A stretch of 6,731 nt of DNA from positions 2,633 to 9,363 of the forward strand of contig WTJQ01000227.1 in the NCBI GenBank assembly GCA_011524785.1, given 5' to 3'. Below the pieces are notes generated by a model. It was given only the letters and a program-made list of their open reading frames with translations, was not told the DNA's origin and searched no databases. Of the stretch, positions 4,492-6,731 are shown piece after piece; position 1 is the stretch's first letter, and each line of letters begins with the position of its first letter. The translations under genes were made by a program, and so were the position numbers. This DNA is from Planctomycetota bacterium. GTDB lineage: Bacteria; Planctomycetota; UBA1135; GCA-002686595.

Positions 4492-6731
4492 AGCAGGGCG
4501 AGCTCCTCGACTCCCCCGGACCGGGGGCCCTCGTTCGGGTCGCGCTCAACCGACCCATGCGCGAGGAGTACACCTACTTCGTCCCGCCGGGGACGGAGCC
4601 GGAGCCGCGCGTGGGCATGCGCGTCGCGGTCTCCTTCGCGGGGCGGCGCGAGGTGGGGATCGTCACCGAGCTGCCGGAGGAGACGGACGTCCCGGCCTCG
4701 CGCCTCAAGCCGCTCTCGGCCGTGCTGGACGACGAGCCCGTGCTCGACGAGCAGCTCCTGAAGCTGACGCGCTTCATGGCGTCCTACTACGCCTGCTCCT
4801 GGGGCGAGGCCCTCGCGGCCGTGCTGCCGGCCGTGCTCAAGCGGGAGGGTGGCCGGCGCAAGGTGGTGCAGCTGCGTCCCGCCGAGGGCGTGGGGCAGGA
4901 CCAGCTCGCCGAGCTCGAGGACAAGCACGAGGCCCAGTTCCGCGTGCTGCGGACCCTGCTGGAGGCCTCGGGCCCGCTGGAGCGCAACGACCTGCTGCGC
5001 AAGCTGAACGTCTCGCTGTCCCCCGTGCAGACCCTCGAACGCAAGGGGCTGGTCGTCAGCGAGCGCGTCGAGACGGGGCTCGACGAGCTGCTCGCGGCCC
5101 CGGCCGCTCCTCGGGCGAAGCCGGATCAGCTGACCCCCGGCCAGGAGGAGGCCGTTGCGGCCCTGAACGCGCGCGTCCAGCAGGGGGGCTTCGAGGCGTT
5201 CCTGCTGCGCGGCGTCACCGGCAGTGGGAAGACCGAGGTCTACCTCTCGGTGATCGAGGAGGTCCTCGCGGCGGGCCGCGGCGCGATCGTCCTGGTCCCC
5301 GAGATCGCGCTCACGCCCCAGACGGTCGGCTGGTTCCGCGGCCGCTTCGGGCAGGTGGCGGTCCTCCACAGCCGCATGACGGACGCCCAGCGGCACGACG
5401 CCTGGCGCATGATCCGCAGCGGTGAGGCGCGCGTCGTGGTCGGCGCCCGCTCGGCCCTGTTCGCCCCCATGCCGGACCTCGGCATCGTGATCGTGGACGA
5501 GGAGCACGAGCCGTCCTTCAAGCAGGGCAGCACGCCGCGCTACCACGCCCGGGACATGGCGGTCCTCCGCGCCCGCGATGCCGAGGCCGTGTGCGTCCTG
5601 GGGTCCGCGACCCCGTCGCTCGAGTCCTGGGAGAACGCGCGCCAGGGCCGCTACACCCTGCTGACCATGGACAAGCGCGTCCACGGCGGGCGCCTGCCGT
5701 CGGTGGAGGTCGTGGACCTGCGCGTCGAGAAGGCCGACGGCCCCTTCTCGGGGCCGCTCGAGCTCGCGCTCAAGGGAGTGCTCGAGCGAGGCGAGCAGGC
5801 GATCCTCTTCCAGAACCGGCGCGGCTTCGCCCCCGTGCTCTGGTGCCGCGCCTGCCGGACGGCGGTGCGCTGCGCCCACTGCGACGCGAGCCTGGTCTTC
5901 CACAAGCGGCACCAGCGGGTCGTGTGCCACTCGTGCTGCGAGGAGCAGCGCACGCCCACGGCCTGCCCCAGCTGCACCGCCCCCGGGCTGCGGTTCCTGG
6001 GGGAGGGCTCCGAGCGCGTGGAGGAGGCGGTGCTGGCGCGGTTCCCCGCAGCCCGCGTGGCGCGCATGGACAGCGACACCATGCATCGGCGCGAGGACTA
6101 CGAGGAGGTCCTGGGGGCCTTCGGACGGGGCGAGCTCGACGTCCTGGTCGGGACGCAGATGATCGCCAAGGGGCTCGACTTCCCGCGCGTGACCCTCGTC
6201 GGGATCATCTCCGCCGATGGCTCCCTCCACCTGCCGGACCTGCGCGCGGCCGAGCGGACCTTCCAGCTCCTCTCTCAGGTCGCGGGGCGTGCCGGCCGGG
6301 GCGAGCTCGACGGGCGGATCCTCATCCAGACCCACACCCCCGAGCACCCGGCCATCGTGCAGGCCGCGCGGCACGACTACCTGACCTTCGCCGCGGGGGA
6401 GATGGCCCTGCGCGAGGAGCTCTCGTACCCGCCCTTCGGCCGCCTGGCCCGGGTCGTGCTCGAGGACGAGGACGCCGCCCGGGTCGACGAGGCGGGGAGC
6501 GCCCTCGCGGCGATCCTGCGGGAGCACCTCGATCCCGCCCAGGCCCAGGTCCTCGGACCCGCGCCGGCGCCCATGGCGCTGCTGCGTGGGCGCCACCGCT
6601 CGCACCTTCTGATCAAGGCGCCCGGGCGCGGCGAGGGCCTCGCGCCGGCCCGCGCGATCCTGCAGACCTTCGCCGAGCGCACGCCGCGGCCGCGCGTCAC
6701 GATCGACGTCGACCCGGTCTCGATGCTGTGA
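4488..6731 (+). CDS. priA: Primosomal protein N', replication-restart helicase PriA
   Basis: PriA is a 3'-to-5' superfamily 2 helicase that recognises abandoned replication forks and reloads the replisome. The 747 residues contain an N-terminal 3'-end DNA-binding domain (about 14-115, starting VRVALNRPMREEYTYFVPPG), a winged-helix region and two helicase lobes. Walker A is GVTGSGKTE (242-250), and the Walker B DEEH is at 337-340. PRYHARD and GSATPSLE follow. The zinc domain has four cysteine pairs: C453/C456, C462/C465, C480/C483 and C493/C496. C484 replaces the usual glycine next to the third pair. Lobe 2 shows VGTQMIAKGLDF and QVAGRAGR (597-604). GTG 4488 is chosen because it forms a GTGA overlap with mazG and places the DNA-binding domain at the usual distance; GTG 4482 is nearly as good. 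The frame runs upstream to 3990, but that part lacks PriA similarity. There is no Shine-Dalgarno site, so coupling to mazG is likely. The length is typical and the gene is complete. Confidence 0.95.
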   Translation: MKQGELLDSPGPGALVRVALNRPMREEYTYFVPPGTEPEPRVGMRVAVSFAGRREVGIVTELPEETDVPASRLKPLSAVLDDEPVLDEQLLKLTRFMASYYACSWGEALAAVLPAVLKREGGRRKVVQLRPAEGVGQDQLAELEDKHEAQFRVLRTLLEASGPLERNDLLRKLNVSLSPVQTLERKGLVVSERVETGLDELLAAPAAPRAKPDQLTPGQEEAVAALNARVQQGGFEAFLLRGVTGSGKTEVYLSVIEEVLAAGRGAIVLVPEIALTPQTVGWFRGRFGQVAVLHSRMTDAQRHDAWRMIRSGEARVVVGARSALFAPMPDLGIVIVDEEHEPSFKQGSTPRYHARDMAVLRARDAEAVCVLGSATPSLESWENARQGRYTLLTMDKRVHGGRLPSVEVVDLRVEKADGPFSGPLELALKGVLERGEQAILFQNRRGFAPVLWCRACRTAVRCAHCDASLVFHKRHQRVVCHSCCEEQRTPTACPSCTAPGLRFLGEGSERVEEAVLARFPAARVARMDSDTMHRREDYEEVLGAFGRGELDVLVGTQMIAKGLDFPRVTLVGIISADGSLHLPDLRAAERTFQLLSQVAGRAGRGELDGRILIQTHTPEHPAIVQAARHDYLTFAAGEMALREELSYPPFGRLARVVLEDEDAARVDEAGSALAAILREHLDPAQAQVLGPAPAPMALLRGRHRSHLLIKAPGRGEGLAPARAILQTFAERTPRPRVTIDVDPVSML

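Noticed and set aside
73..6007. Four GGGGAGGG octamers on the + strand (73-80, 2990-2997, 3593-3600, 6000-6007) matching the E. coli KOPS pattern GGGNAGGG, with none noticed on the - strand
   Set aside because: The coding strand is rich in GAG, GGG and GGC codons, so strand asymmetry is expected from coding alone. The replication direction is unknown, and the FtsK gamma helix here lacks the KOPS-reading residues.
4248..6605. 785-codon open frame on the minus strand, antisense to mazG and priA
   Set aside because: It mirrors the strong G/C third-position bias of priA. The translation is a His, Arg, Glu, Gly and Leu-rich string with no domain, and it overlaps a certain gene along its whole length.

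Overview
The window is a single, very GC-rich, gene-dense stretch. Every convincing gene lies on the + strand. It looks like one housekeeping operon of a Gram-negative-type bacterium. The third-codon position is almost always G or C, which fills the other frames and the opposite strand with long spurious open frames. The gene order (ftsK, rimO, pgsA, pgpA) and the small MazG-like protein with a cysteine tail fit Planctomycetota best in my judgement. Myxococcota or another high-GC lineage cannot be excluded from sequence alone.

Layout: 1-294 is the C-terminal end of FtsK, comprising a linker and the winged-helix gamma domain. 295-342 is a 48-base gap that can fold into two mutually exclusive GC hairpins around the only purine-rich ribosome-binding tract. 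343-1689 encodes RimO, the ribosomal protein S12 methylthiotransferase. 1686-2303 encodes PgsA and 2300-2785 encodes PgpA, the two consecutive enzymes of phosphatidylglycerol synthesis. 2786-4186 encodes a two-helix membrane protein with a HAMP domain and a SpoIIE/PP2C-like domain that lacks most metal-binding aspartates. 4207-4491 encodes a small MazG-like nucleotide pyrophosphohydrolase. 4488-6731 encodes PriA, the replication-restart helicase, which ends exactly at the window's last base.

The genes are tightly chained. There are four-base start/stop overlaps at rimO/pgsA (ATGA), pgsA/pgpA (GTGA) and mazG/priA (GTGA). The pgpA stop directly abuts the next start (TGAATG). There is only a 20-base gap before mazG and a 48-base gap before rimO. 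This implies one transcript with translational coupling. Several starts have no visible Shine-Dalgarno sequence, notably mazG and priA. The genes combine chromosome segregation and restart (ftsK, priA), ribosome modification (rimO), anionic phospholipid synthesis (pgsA, pgpA) and nucleotide-pool upkeep (mazG).

There is no mobile element, CRISPR array, RNA gene or intergenic gap longer than 48 bases. I see no wholly new system. The strongest oddities are the probable pseudophosphatase beside the phosphatidylglycerol genes, an FtsK gamma recognition helix without the usual DNA-reading residues, and the competing hairpins in front of rimO.
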